Shown here: positions 28,697 to 36,226 of the stretch, piece after piece | Layout: every line of letters starts with the position of its first letter | Numbering within the stretch: position 1 is the stretch's first letter | Assembly: GCF_020166335.1 (NCBI RefSeq) | Contig: NZ_JAIUJR010000007.1 | Coordinates: 1-64,000, forward strand | Source: Winogradskyella alexanderae | GTDB lineage: Bacteria > Bacteroidota > Bacteroidia > Flavobacteriales > Flavobacteriaceae | Direction of reading: 5' to 3' | DNA: 64,000 bases | Notes under the pieces: generated by a model | What the model saw: only the letters and a program-made list of their open reading frames with translations | Database searches by the model: none | What the model was told of the DNA's origin: nothing | Position numbers and translations under genes: made by a program

Positions 28697-28719
28697 ATTT
28701 TATCGATAAAATGTATTTT
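28697..28719 (+). repeat. 16-bp perfect palindrome behind ligA
   Basis: ATTTTATCGATAAAAT (28697-28712) is a perfect palindrome 20 bp behind the ligA stop, followed by GTATTTTTTT. As RNA it folds to a 6-bp A-U stem with a UCGA loop, so it may be a weak terminator; as DNA it could be an operator for the next gene. Confidence 0.4.
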
Positions 28720-28776
28720 TTTACCGTTTAATTGTAAAATAATTTTATATTTAGCCCATTAATAAGGGATTAATTA

Positions 28777-29514
28777 ATGATTATTGGTAAAATACTTAAG
28801 GTGCTTTTGCTTTTATTAGCCGGTGTTTACATTGTGTTTAAAGGTATAGCTTTTGAAATAGAAGGCGATGCCACAAGTGCTTTAGCAATGTTGCTTTTAA
28901 CCCTACTTTACGGTATTTGGACACCAAGAAAGAATATTTATTTCTTATGGTTCTTAATATTACATACTGCTGGCCTTATCGTTGGCTATTTTTCGTGGTA
29001 TGGACCAGATTTGTATGTAGGAGATACAGATTATTTTTATTATACCAGTAATAGCCTATTTATATTGTCGTATTTCGTAATTACACTGAAGTTTTTAAGG
29101 CAACTAGATTTTAAATCCGTCTTCTCTCAATTGTCCGGACCAATATTTATTTTAATTGTTCTAGATATTTTCTGTGTTTCCTTAGTGACTGCCACGGCTG
29201 TAAGTACTTTAAACATCTATGAGTATACTTTAGAATATGTCTATAATGGTATTATAATGGTGTTTTTATCCGTGACATTGATTAACTACATGTACAGGAA
29301 CGACACTAAGTCTATGATGTTATTAATTGGATCCATTTCTGTAGTATTTTCGGAGATTATTCAATTGACTTACTACTATGTACTACAGAATAATATACTG
29401 GTTTTTGTATATTCCTTTTTATTGGTTATTGCATTTATTTTCTTGTACAAACAATCTCAAATTCAGTTTACGGGGCCTGAGCCTGAATATACTGAAGAAC
29501 AGCTTGGAGCCTAA
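28777..29514 (+). CDS. Multi-pass membrane protein, YhhN/TMEM86-like layout
   Basis: The 245-residue protein has about eight hydrophobic helices and a short acidic cytoplasmic tail (PEPEYTEEQ). The arrangement recalls the YhhN family, which includes lysoplasmalogenases, but I see no decisive motif. It probably has its own weak promoter (TATATTTA near 28746). The neighbours give no hint of function. Confidence 0.55.
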   Translation: MIIGKILKVLLLLLAGVYIVFKGIAFEIEGDATSALAMLLLTLLYGIWTPRKNIYFLWFLILHTAGLIVGYFSWYGPDLYVGDTDYFYYTSNSLFILSYFVITLKFLRQLDFKSVFSQLSGPIFILIVLDIFCVSLVTATAVSTLNIYEYTLEYVYNGIIMVFLSVTLINYMYRNDTKSMMLLIGSISVVFSEIIQLTYYYVLQNNILVFVYSFLLVIAFIFLYKQSQIQFTGPEPEYTEEQLGA

Positions 29515-29536
29515 AACTTTATAACCGAAAGAAGGG

Positions 29537-30451
29537 CTACACTATTATTGAGGTGCCTTTGGCTTCCACGTTTTTACCAGGTTCAAAATAGAAGTCAATC
29601 TGTCCAAGGTAAAGGCCATAAGCACCCACTTGATTTACCAAAACATTTTTCCCAATACTATTTTTTTCAATTGTTGGTTTGGGTAAAAATGTATGAGTAT
29701 GTCCTCCAATAATAAGGTCAATATCTTTGGTTGCTCTTGCTAAGTTTATGTCGGATACTCTTTCAGGGAATTTTTTGTAAAAATAACCAATGTGCGAGAG
29801 GCAGATTACCAAATCACATTTTTCATCCGTTTTTAAAATACGAGACATATCTTGGGCAATTTCTACAGGATCATTATAAACAGTTTCTTTGTACATGCGT
29901 TTGTCAACTAATCCCTCTAATTGAATACCAAGACCGAAAACACCGATCTTTATTCCATCTTTTAAAAATATTTTATAGGGCTTTACATGTGTATCCATTA
30001 TCGTATTGGAAAAGTCATAATTGGCAGATACAAACTCAAAATCAGCATTCGGTAATTGCGCATAAAGCCCTTCTATGCCGTTGTCAAAATCATGATTACC
30101 AATGGTTGCCAAATCATATTTAAGCATACTCATAAGCTTAAACTCCAATTCTCCGCCATAATAATTAAAATAGGGTGTGCCTTGAAATATATCGCCCGCG
30201 TCTAGAAGTAGGGTGTTTGGATTCTCGTTTCTTATTGCCTCTACCAGAGAAGCTCTTCTTGCTACACCACCTTTATTGGCATTTCTACCGTCATTTGGAC
30301 CAAAAGGGTCAATGTGACTATGTACATCATTAGTGTGAAGTATAGTAATACGCTTGCGTGAACTACTTTGAAAAGATTGCAAACCTAATCCGCCTATGCC
30401 AGCTAATGCTACTGTTGCAGAGGCTTGCTTTATGAATTTCCTTCGTTTCAT
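29537..30451 (-). CDS. 5'-nucleotidase-type metallophosphatase, catalytic domain, with Tat-like signal
   Basis: The 304-residue protein carries the calcineurin-like metal motifs HTNDVHSH, DAGDIFQG, GNHDFDNG and GGHTHTFL. These define the catalytic half of UshA-type 5'-nucleotidases. The N-terminus MKRRKFIKQAS followed by a mild hydrophobic stretch fits a twin-arginine signal. The C-terminal substrate-binding half is absent but is encoded by the adjacent upstream gene, which ends 1 bp before this one starts; the two proteins probably work together. Confidence 0.9.
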   Translation of the reverse strand: MKRRKFIKQASATVALAGIGGLGLQSFQSSSRKRITILHTNDVHSHIDPFGPNDGRNANKGGVARRASLVEAIRNENPNTLLLDAGDIFQGTPYFNYYGGELEFKLMSMLKYDLATIGNHDFDNGIEGLYAQLPNADFEFVSANYDFSNTIMDTHVKPYKIFLKDGIKIGVFGLGIQLEGLVDKRMYKETVYNDPVEIAQDMSRILKTDEKCDLVICLSHIGYFYKKFPERVSDINLARATKDIDLIIGGHTHTFLPKPTIEKNSIGKNVLVNQVGAYGLYLGQIDFYFEPGKNVEAKGTSIIV

Positions 30452-30452
30452 G

Positions 30453-31211
30453 TTATTTTATTTGAATAAAACGCTCATCAATAACCGGGTTTATAGTATC
30501 CCTCTTTTTAAAATAATCTATCAATACATTTCTAATTTTATAGTCTAAAACAAAAAGACTATCGTTAGGTTTAAAGAAGGTCATTCTATCACCACCGTTA
30601 TATAAATAATCGTTTGTTGCTACATAATAGGTCTTGTCGCTCTCTATTTCGGCATTATTTATTGTTGCCGTTTTTAACTGAAAATCTGAGTCCAAACTAA
30701 TTTGTATATGCTTTGACAAAGGGTGGGCTCGTTTTGCCAATGCTAAATAGATTAGCATTTCTTTTATTTGGGTTCCCTTTAGTTGCACAACAACGACTGA
30801 ATTCTCGAAAGGCATTACTGAGTACGCCGTTCTGGTGGTAATATCTCCTTTAGGTATAATAGACCTTATTCCACCATGATTTAAAATCACAAAATCAATA
30901 TTCTTTCCGGTTCTACTGTTAAATACAGGATTAGATTCTTCATATACAGCGTCAGCCATTAAATTTCCTATAGCTGTATTAAGTTCACCATCTGTTTTAG
31001 AGTATGTTTTAGGTGCGTATGATATGACACTATCTAAATTCTTATTTACGTTTTGTCTGAAAGGTTTTATGTATGCTTCAATTTTCTGATCCTCGTTTAA
31101 GCTGTCATTTATTTCAATTCTTTTACCCTCTATTTTACTTAAGTGGTATTCCTTATTGCAAGCTAGTACCGCAAATGCGAGAAAGATGGTCGTTATCCGT
31201 TTTAGAAACAT
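30453..31211 (-). CDS. 5'-nucleotidase C-terminal (substrate-binding) domain lipoprotein
   Basis: The 252-residue protein has a lipoprotein signal (FAVLAC, Cys18) and then only the 5'-nucleotidase C-terminal domain: NLMADAVYEES, FVILNHGGIRS, AYSVMPFENSVVVVQLKG, and NDYLYNGGDRM near the end. It lacks the metal motifs, which lie in the next gene. Together they make a split 5'-nucleotidase in which one part is lipid-anchored and the other carries a Tat-like signal. Confidence 0.88.
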   Translation of the reverse strand: MFLKRITTIFLAFAVLACNKEYHLSKIEGKRIEINDSLNEDQKIEAYIKPFRQNVNKNLDSVISYAPKTYSKTDGELNTAIGNLMADAVYEESNPVFNSRTGKNIDFVILNHGGIRSIIPKGDITTRTAYSVMPFENSVVVVQLKGTQIKEMLIYLALAKRAHPLSKHIQISLDSDFQLKTATINNAEIESDKTYYVATNDYLYNGGDRMTFFKPNDSLFVLDYKIRNVLIDYFKKRDTINPVIDERFIQIK

Positions 31212-31255
31212 TTATTTCTTATAAATTGTTTATGAATTTTTGTGAGTGCTTTTGC

Positions 31256-31279
31256 TAAATTTGCACAAAGTCAAAAATA
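31256..31279. promoter_or_regulatory. Overlapping face-to-face promoters
   Basis: The plus strand has TAAATTTG (31256-31263) for the DUF6913-dapA transcript. The minus strand has TATTTTTG (31279-31272) for the split 5'-nucleotidase. With start sites 5-8 nt downstream, the two start points nearly coincide, so the polymerase could probably occupy only one promoter at a time. Confidence 0.5.
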
Positions 31280-31280
31280 A

Positions 31281-31799
31281 ATGATTTTAAAGGCATTCAA
31301 GACAAAATCAAACCAAAAATATGTTAATTCATTATTGCAAAATCGTAAGGCGATGGTGAACGGCAATAAAGTAAGAACCATTGGAGTTTTGTTGCATGAT
31401 AATGAATTTTCAGAATTTGAAGTCTTCAGAGCCTATTTTGAAGAATTAAATCTTACGTCTCCAAAACATAAAATAATTGCCTTTACATTAGATGATAAAT
31501 TTGAGTCTAGCCAATGGGAAAGCTATTTTAGCCCAAAGGATTTTGGTTGGAAAGGAAAGATTAACAATATTGACTTACAATCTTTTATTAACGAAAATTA
31601 TGACGTTCTAATTAGTTATTACAAAACGAATAATGTCTTTCTAAACTTAATTACGGCTGCCTCAAAAGCTAATCTTAAGGTTGGGCTTAATAGACTTGAC
31701 GAACGATTATTCGACTTAATAATCGATATTGAACCCAAAGACTTTAAGACTTTTAAAGTTGAATTCAGAAAGTATTTAAAAATTCTAAAAAAAATATAA
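31281..31799 (+). CDS. DUF6913-like conserved protein, unknown function
   Basis: The 172-residue soluble protein has an alternating alpha/beta pattern (TIGVLLHDN, HKIIAFTLDD, YDVLISYY, LKVGLNRLDERLFDLIIDI) suggesting a Rossmann-like fold. Similar proteins stand directly before dapA in Flavobacteriia (DUF6913), with no known function. Its stop overlaps the dapA ATG by one base (TAATG), so expression with dapA is coupled. Confidence 0.7.
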   Translation: MILKAFKTKSNQKYVNSLLQNRKAMVNGNKVRTIGVLLHDNEFSEFEVFRAYFEELNLTSPKHKIIAFTLDDKFESSQWESYFSPKDFGWKGKINNIDLQSFINENYDVLISYYKTNNVFLNLITAASKANLKVGLNRLDERLFDLIIDIEPKDFKTFKVEFRKYLKILKKI

Positions 31800-32683
31800 T
31801 GACCCAATTTATAGGAACAGGTGTTGCTTTAATTACACCATTTAAAAATGATCTAAGCATTGATTACGATGCACTTGAGCGCTTAATTGAATACAACATT
31901 GAAAATGGAGTTGAATATCTCGTAATAAGCGGTACTACTGGTGAAAGTGTAACCATTACTGTTGAAGAAAAAAAAGCGCTTGTAAGTTTTATTTCAAAAG
32001 TAAATAATGGCAGATTACCATTAGTATTGGGTATAGGAGGGAATAACACCTCTTCCGTTATTGACGAAATAAACACAACCGATTTGTCTGGTATTGATGC
32101 TTTGTTATCGGTCTCTCCATATTACAGTAAGCCCACTCAAGAAGGATTATATCAGCATTTTAAAGCTATTGCAGAAGCCTCTCCAATTCCAGTGATTTTA
32201 TATAATGTCCCAGGAAGAACTTCAAAAAACATGGAGCCAGAAACAACTATAAGACTTGCTAATGATTTTGACAATATTATTGGTGTTAAGGAAGCAGGAA
32301 ACAATGTGCATCAGTATCTAGAACTATTAAGAACCAAGCCTGAGGATTTTATGGTAATTTCAGGAGATGACGATTTAGCGCTTGGTGTAGCCTTAGCAGG
32401 TGGATCAGGTGTTATATCAGTTATTGGACAAGGCCTACCTAAAGAATTTTCAGAAATGATTCGTCTCGGAATTGCGGGTAAGGCAAAGGAAGCTTATGCT
32501 ATTCATTTTAGGCTCATGCCTATTACTTCCTTGATTTTTGCAGAGAACAATCCAGCAGGAATCAAAGCGGTATTAAATGAATTGGGTATATCCTCAACTT
32601 ATGTCAGATTACCTTTAGTAGAGGCAACAATTTCCCTGAAAAACAAGATCAAACAAGAACTGATGGTTTTAGGTAAAAGTTAA
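31799..32683 (+). CDS. dapA: 4-hydroxy-tetrahydrodipicolinate synthase
   Basis: DapA condenses pyruvate with aspartate semialdehyde, the first step specific to lysine and diaminopimelate. The 294-residue TIM barrel has the Schiff-base Lys164 (GVKEAG), Tyr135 (LYNVPGR), and the GTTGES loop at 45-50. All catalytic positions match the family. It is coupled to the DUF6913-like gene upstream. Confidence 0.97.
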   Translation: MTQFIGTGVALITPFKNDLSIDYDALERLIEYNIENGVEYLVISGTTGESVTITVEEKKALVSFISKVNNGRLPLVLGIGGNNTSSVIDEINTTDLSGIDALLSVSPYYSKPTQEGLYQHFKAIAEASPIPVILYNVPGRTSKNMEPETTIRLANDFDNIIGVKEAGNNVHQYLELLRTKPEDFMVISGDDDLALGVALAGGSGVISVIGQGLPKEFSEMIRLGIAGKAKEAYAIHFRLMPITSLIFAENNPAGIKAVLNELGISSTYVRLPLVEATISLKNKIKQELMVLGKS

Positions 32684-32766
32684 ACTTAGATTAAATACAA
32701 GCCATTGATTGTAGTAAGGCCTATTTTAGTCTATAATTTTTGTTTTCAAAATCCATTAATTATATG

Positions 32767-32774
32767 TACTTTTG
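32767..32774 (+). promoter_or_regulatory. Bacteroidota -7 promoter element of bamD
   Basis: TACTTTTG matches TAnnTTTG and lies 18 nt before the chosen bamD ATG. It sits inside an open frame that extends to 32705, which argues against the longer form of the protein. Confidence 0.6.
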
Positions 32775-32791
32775 CCAACTGTTTTGCTTAT

Positions 32792-33592
32792 ATGAGAAAC
32801 CTATTTTATTTATTAATCTTAACCATTTTTCTGTCTAGTTGCAGTGATTTTCAGAAAGCATTGAAATCTGAGGATACAGCGGCAAAGTTTAAAATGGGAA
32901 CTGAATTATACGAACAGGGTAAGTTTACCAAGGCCCATCGTTTATTTGAGCAAATACTCCCAAACTATAGAGGTAAGCCACAAGCTGAGAAACTGACCTT
33001 TATGCATGCGATGTGCTCATACGAAATAGGTGATTATTATATAGCAAGTTATCATTTTGATAAGTTTGTAGACATCTACCCAAGTAGTGAGAAGACTGAG
33101 CAAGCGGCGTTTTTAGCATCCAAAGGGTATTATTATAATTCCCCTGTACATACCAAGGAGCAAAAGGATACGGTAGAAGCTATTGAAAAACTGCAAATAT
33201 TCATAAACACATATCCAAATTCTAGTTATGTTGCTGAAGCTAACAAATTGGTTAATGAATTGGATTACAAACTGGAAAAAAAGGCGTTTGAAATTGCAAA
33301 GCAATATAATTTAATAACAGATTATAAGGCTTCAATTAAGTCGTTCAATAATTTTTTGTTGGAATTCCCGGGCACAGCTTTGCGAGAGGATGCTATGTTT
33401 TACAGGTTTGATTCAGCATATAGACTTGCTGTACTTAGTATAGATCAATTAAAAGAAGAGCGTATAGCTGATGCGCTATCATATTATAATAGTTTTAAAA
33501 AGGCCTTTCCAACTTCCAAGTACATTGAAGAAGCGGATAGTATGAAAGAGATATTGGAGAATGGAGGCGATACCACAATAGCAAAAAGTTAA
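32792..33592 (+). CDS. bamD: Outer membrane protein assembly factor BamD
   Basis: BamD is the essential lipoprotein partner of BamA in beta-barrel insertion. From the ATG at 32792 the protein has 266 residues with a lipoprotein signal (FLSSC, Cys17) and tandem TPR-like helical repeats (YEQGKFTKAHRLFEQIL, YEIGDYYIASYHFDKFVDIYP, and others). The upstream frame to 32705 contains the promoter and no signal peptide logic. It starts the bamD-rpoZ-coaBC-DUF4835-recN block typical of Flavobacteriia. Confidence 0.92.
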   Translation: MRNLFYLLILTIFLSSCSDFQKALKSEDTAAKFKMGTELYEQGKFTKAHRLFEQILPNYRGKPQAEKLTFMHAMCSYEIGDYYIASYHFDKFVDIYPSSEKTEQAAFLASKGYYYNSPVHTKEQKDTVEAIEKLQIFINTYPNSSYVAEANKLVNELDYKLEKKAFEIAKQYNLITDYKASIKSFNNFLLEFPGTALREDAMFYRFDSAYRLAVLSIDQLKEERIADALSYYNSFKKAFPTSKYIEEADSMKEILENGGDTTIAKS

Positions 33593-33603
33593 TCTTTATA
33601 ACA

Positions 33604-33930
33604 ATGGATTTAAAAAAAACCGACGCACCAGTAACTACAGTTACTTACGACAGAAACATAGTAGATGCACCTACTGACAATATCTATGAGGCAATTTCTG
33701 TAATTGCCAAGCGCGCAGAACAAATAAATACGGATATAAGACGTGAGTTAATTGATAAACTCGAAGAGTTTGCCACGTATAATGACAGCCTTGAAGAAAT
33801 CTTTGAGAACAAAGAGCAAATAGAAGTGTCCAAATTTTATGAAAAACTACCAAAACCACACACATTGGCAATAAAGGAGTGGTTAGACGACAAGATTTAT
33901 CATAGAAATACTGAAGATACTCAAGAATAA
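33604..33930 (+). CDS. rpoZ: DNA-directed RNA polymerase omega subunit (Rpb6-like)
   Basis: The 108-residue protein has the Rpb6/omega core NIYEAISVIAKRAEQIN, which helps RNA polymerase assembly. Bacteroidota omega proteins are divergent but recognisable by this segment. It lies 11 bp behind bamD and ahead of coaBC, the order seen across the phylum. A terminator-like structure follows. Confidence 0.88.
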   Translation: MDLKKTDAPVTTVTYDRNIVDAPTDNIYEAISVIAKRAEQINTDIRRELIDKLEEFATYNDSLEEIFENKEQIEVSKFYEKLPKPHTLAIKEWLDDKIYHRNTEDTQE

Positions 33931-33931
33931 G

Positions 33932-33972
33932 TACTATTTTACAAACTTGTAATAGATTGAATAGTATTTTTA
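33932..33972 (+). terminator. Probable terminator behind rpoZ
   Basis: TACTATT (33932-33938) pairs with AATAGTA (33960-33966), with the inner palindrome TTACAA-AC-TTGTAA, and is followed by TTTTTATTT. The A-U-rich stem is weak, so read-through into coaBC is possible. Confidence 0.5.
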
Positions 33973-34004
33973 TTTATTGAGATAAACTCTTAAGCATTTT
34001 AAAT

Positions 34005-34017
34005 CTCGGTTTCCGAG
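34005..34017 (+). promoter_or_regulatory. Short hairpin just before the coaBC start
   Basis: CTCGG-TTT-CCGAG is a perfect 5-bp, G+C-rich hairpin in otherwise A+T-rich sequence, ending 9 nt before the coaBC ATG. It could affect translation initiation or be a protein site. It is too short to be certain. Confidence 0.3.
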
Positions 34018-34026
34018 GATCATCCC

Positions 34027-35238
34027 ATGTCTGTTCTAAAAGACAAAAATATTTTATTAGGCATTACCGCTGGTATCGCTGCGTACAAATCGGCTAACTT
34101 AGTCAGACTATTTATTAAAGCAGGTGCTAACGTAAAAGTTGTTATGACACCTGCTTCTAAAGATTTTATAACACCACTTACATTATCTACTTTATCTAAA
34201 AACCCCGTTTATTCCTCTTTTGTGGATGAGGAAGACGACAATCAAGTCTGGAACAATCATGTAGAACTCGGTCTCTGGGGAGATTTATTTGTCATTGCTC
34301 CAGCCACGGCCAATACCTTGGCCAAAATGTGCAATGGTGTTTGCGACAATATCCTTTTGGCAACATATCTCTCGGCAAAATGTCCCGTTTATTTTGCGCC
34401 AGCTATGGACTTAGATATGTATAAACATGCTTCTTCAAAAACATCCTTCAGGACATTACAGTCTTACGGAAATAAGATGATACCTGCTGGTACAGGAGAA
34501 TTAGCTAGTGGGCTAATAGGCGAAGGAAGAATGGCTGAGCCAGAGGAAATTGTTGAATTCATTTCCAATGATATTCTTAGCCAATTACCACTAAATGGAA
34601 AACATATATTAATTACTGCAGGACCAACTTATGAAGCCATAGATCCAGTGCGTTTTATTGGAAATCATTCAAGTGGTAAAATGGGATTTGAGATAGCAAA
34701 TGCAGCCGCCAATTTAGGTGCCAATGTAACTTTAATTAGTGGTCCTACACATCAAAAAACAGATCATAGCCTAGTTACCCTTATCCCTGTAGTAAGTGCA
34801 GAAGAAATGTACAACGAAGTACACAATGTTTTTTATGATGTAGATATTGCAATACTTGCGGCTGCGGTGGCGGACTACAAACCTAAAAAAGTCGCAAACC
34901 AAAAAATAAAAAAGAAGGATGCAACGTTTACTATAGAGCTGGAGAAGACCAAAGATATATTGAAGTCTATAGGCGATATTAAGGATAACAAGTTTTTGGT
35001 TGGCTTTGCACTTGAAACCAATAATGAAATTGAAAATGCTAAGGCAAAACTAAAATCAAAAAATCTTGATCTTATTGTTCTAAATTCATTGCAAGATAAA
35101 GGCGCTGGATTTGGCGTATCCACAAATAAGGTTACATTCATTACATCCAAAAATAATGTAATAGAACATGAGCTAAAATCTAAAGCAGAAGTTGCTGAAG
35201 ATTTAATACAACAAATTTTAAATCAGTTAGATGCGTAA
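34027..35238 (+). CDS. coaBC: Bifunctional phosphopantothenoylcysteine decarboxylase/synthetase CoaBC
   Basis: CoaBC makes 4'-phosphopantetheine from phosphopantothenate and cysteine. The 403-residue protein has the flavodoxin-like CoaC half (GITAGIAAYKS, PASKDFITPLT, APATANTLAKMCNG) and the CoaB half (ITAGPTYEAIDPVRFIGNHSSGKMG, AAAVADYKPK, VGFALETNN). It overlaps the DUF4835 gene by 8 bp. coaE of the same pathway is at 45.5 kb. Confidence 0.96.
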   Translation: MSVLKDKNILLGITAGIAAYKSANLVRLFIKAGANVKVVMTPASKDFITPLTLSTLSKNPVYSSFVDEEDDNQVWNNHVELGLWGDLFVIAPATANTLAKMCNGVCDNILLATYLSAKCPVYFAPAMDLDMYKHASSKTSFRTLQSYGNKMIPAGTGELASGLIGEGRMAEPEEIVEFISNDILSQLPLNGKHILITAGPTYEAIDPVRFIGNHSSGKMGFEIANAAANLGANVTLISGPTHQKTDHSLVTLIPVVSAEEMYNEVHNVFYDVDIAILAAAVADYKPKKVANQKIKKKDATFTIELEKTKDILKSIGDIKDNKFLVGFALETNNEIENAKAKLKSKNLDLIVLNSLQDKGAGFGVSTNKVTFITSKNNVIEHELKSKAEVAEDLIQQILNQLDA

Positions 35239-36118
35239 ACTATTTGTTTTAATTCTTCTTTTTATCACTTTTGGTGCAGACGCCCAAGAGCTAAATTGCA
35301 CAGTTACAGTAATTGCCCAACAAACAGGTAATGACAACAATGTTGTGTTTAGAACGCTTGAGCAACAACTAAATGAATTTATTAGTAATACTAAATGGAC
35401 AGATAAAAATTACGATCAGCAAGAACGAATTGATTGTAATATGGTAATCAATGTGCAGCAGTACGACAATGACCTTTTTTCTGCCACATTACAAGTAACC
35501 TCATCACGCCCTGTTTATAATTCAACCTATAATACACCTGTATATAATTACAATGATAGAAATTTTAATTTTCAATATTTAGAGTTTCAAAACCTGGTAT
35601 ACAATCCTATTCAGTTTGAATCTAATCTAATTTCGGTGCTTTCATTCCATGTGTATATGATCCTTGGTATGGATGCAGACACCTTTGCATTAAACGGCGG
35701 TGATGCGTATTTTAAGCAAGCACAAACAATTGCTAACTATTCACAGCAATTAAACGGTCAAGGTTGGAAGTTAGAAGATGGCCTCCAGTCTAGATTTGCA
35801 TTAATAGACAATTTACTGTCTCCAACGTTTAAGGAATTTAGAACTACACTTTACGAATACCATATAAATGGTTTAGACGTGATGCATCAAGACGCCAAAA
35901 AAGGAAAGGCTCAAGTTATTTCTGTACTAGACGAACTTCAAAAAATACATCGTAGACGCCCAAATTCATTTTTGATGCGTGTATTTTTTGACGCTAAATC
36001 AGATGAAATAATGGATATTTTCTCAGGTGGGCCGAGCCTGAATATTACAGACGCGATGGATATTTTGAATAGAATTGCGCCTACTTATTCCCAGAAATGG
36101 CGTAATATAAAGTTCTAG
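35231..36118 (+). CDS. DUF4835 protein (PorD-like, type IX secretion-associated)
   Basis: The 295-residue protein has a signal peptide (ending GADAQ) and the DUF4835 core with ELNCTVTV, YDNDLFSATLQVTSSRPVYNS and an extended beta region, then ALNGGDAYF and a helical C-terminus. PorD of Porphyromonas gingivalis belongs here and affects gingipain secretion, so a role in T9SS is plausible. The presence of several T9SS cargo proteins in this window fits. It is translationally coupled to coaBC. Confidence 0.88.
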   Translation: MRKLFVLILLFITFGADAQELNCTVTVIAQQTGNDNNVVFRTLEQQLNEFISNTKWTDKNYDQQERIDCNMVINVQQYDNDLFSATLQVTSSRPVYNSTYNTPVYNYNDRNFNFQYLEFQNLVYNPIQFESNLISVLSFHVYMILGMDADTFALNGGDAYFKQAQTIANYSQQLNGQGWKLEDGLQSRFALIDNLLSPTFKEFRTTLYEYHINGLDVMHQDAKKGKAQVISVLDELQKIHRRRPNSFLMRVFFDAKSDEIMDIFSGGPSLNITDAMDILNRIAPTYSQKWRNIKF

Positions 36119-36200
36119 ATGCAATTTCCAGTCATCTATTATACAACAAAATATTGCATAACTTTTAACCCATCCTTCTGAATATAACTTCGGAATATTT

Positions 36201-36208
36201 TAATTTTG
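36201..36208 (+). promoter_or_regulatory. Bacteroidota -7 promoter element of recN
   Basis: TAATTTTG matches TAnnTTTG, 18 nt before the TTG start of recN. Behind DUF4835 (36119-36200) I see only short A+T-rich inverted repeats (ATGCAAT with ATTGCAT). Confidence 0.5.
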
Positions 36209-36226
36209 TGTTTCAATTATTAGGCT

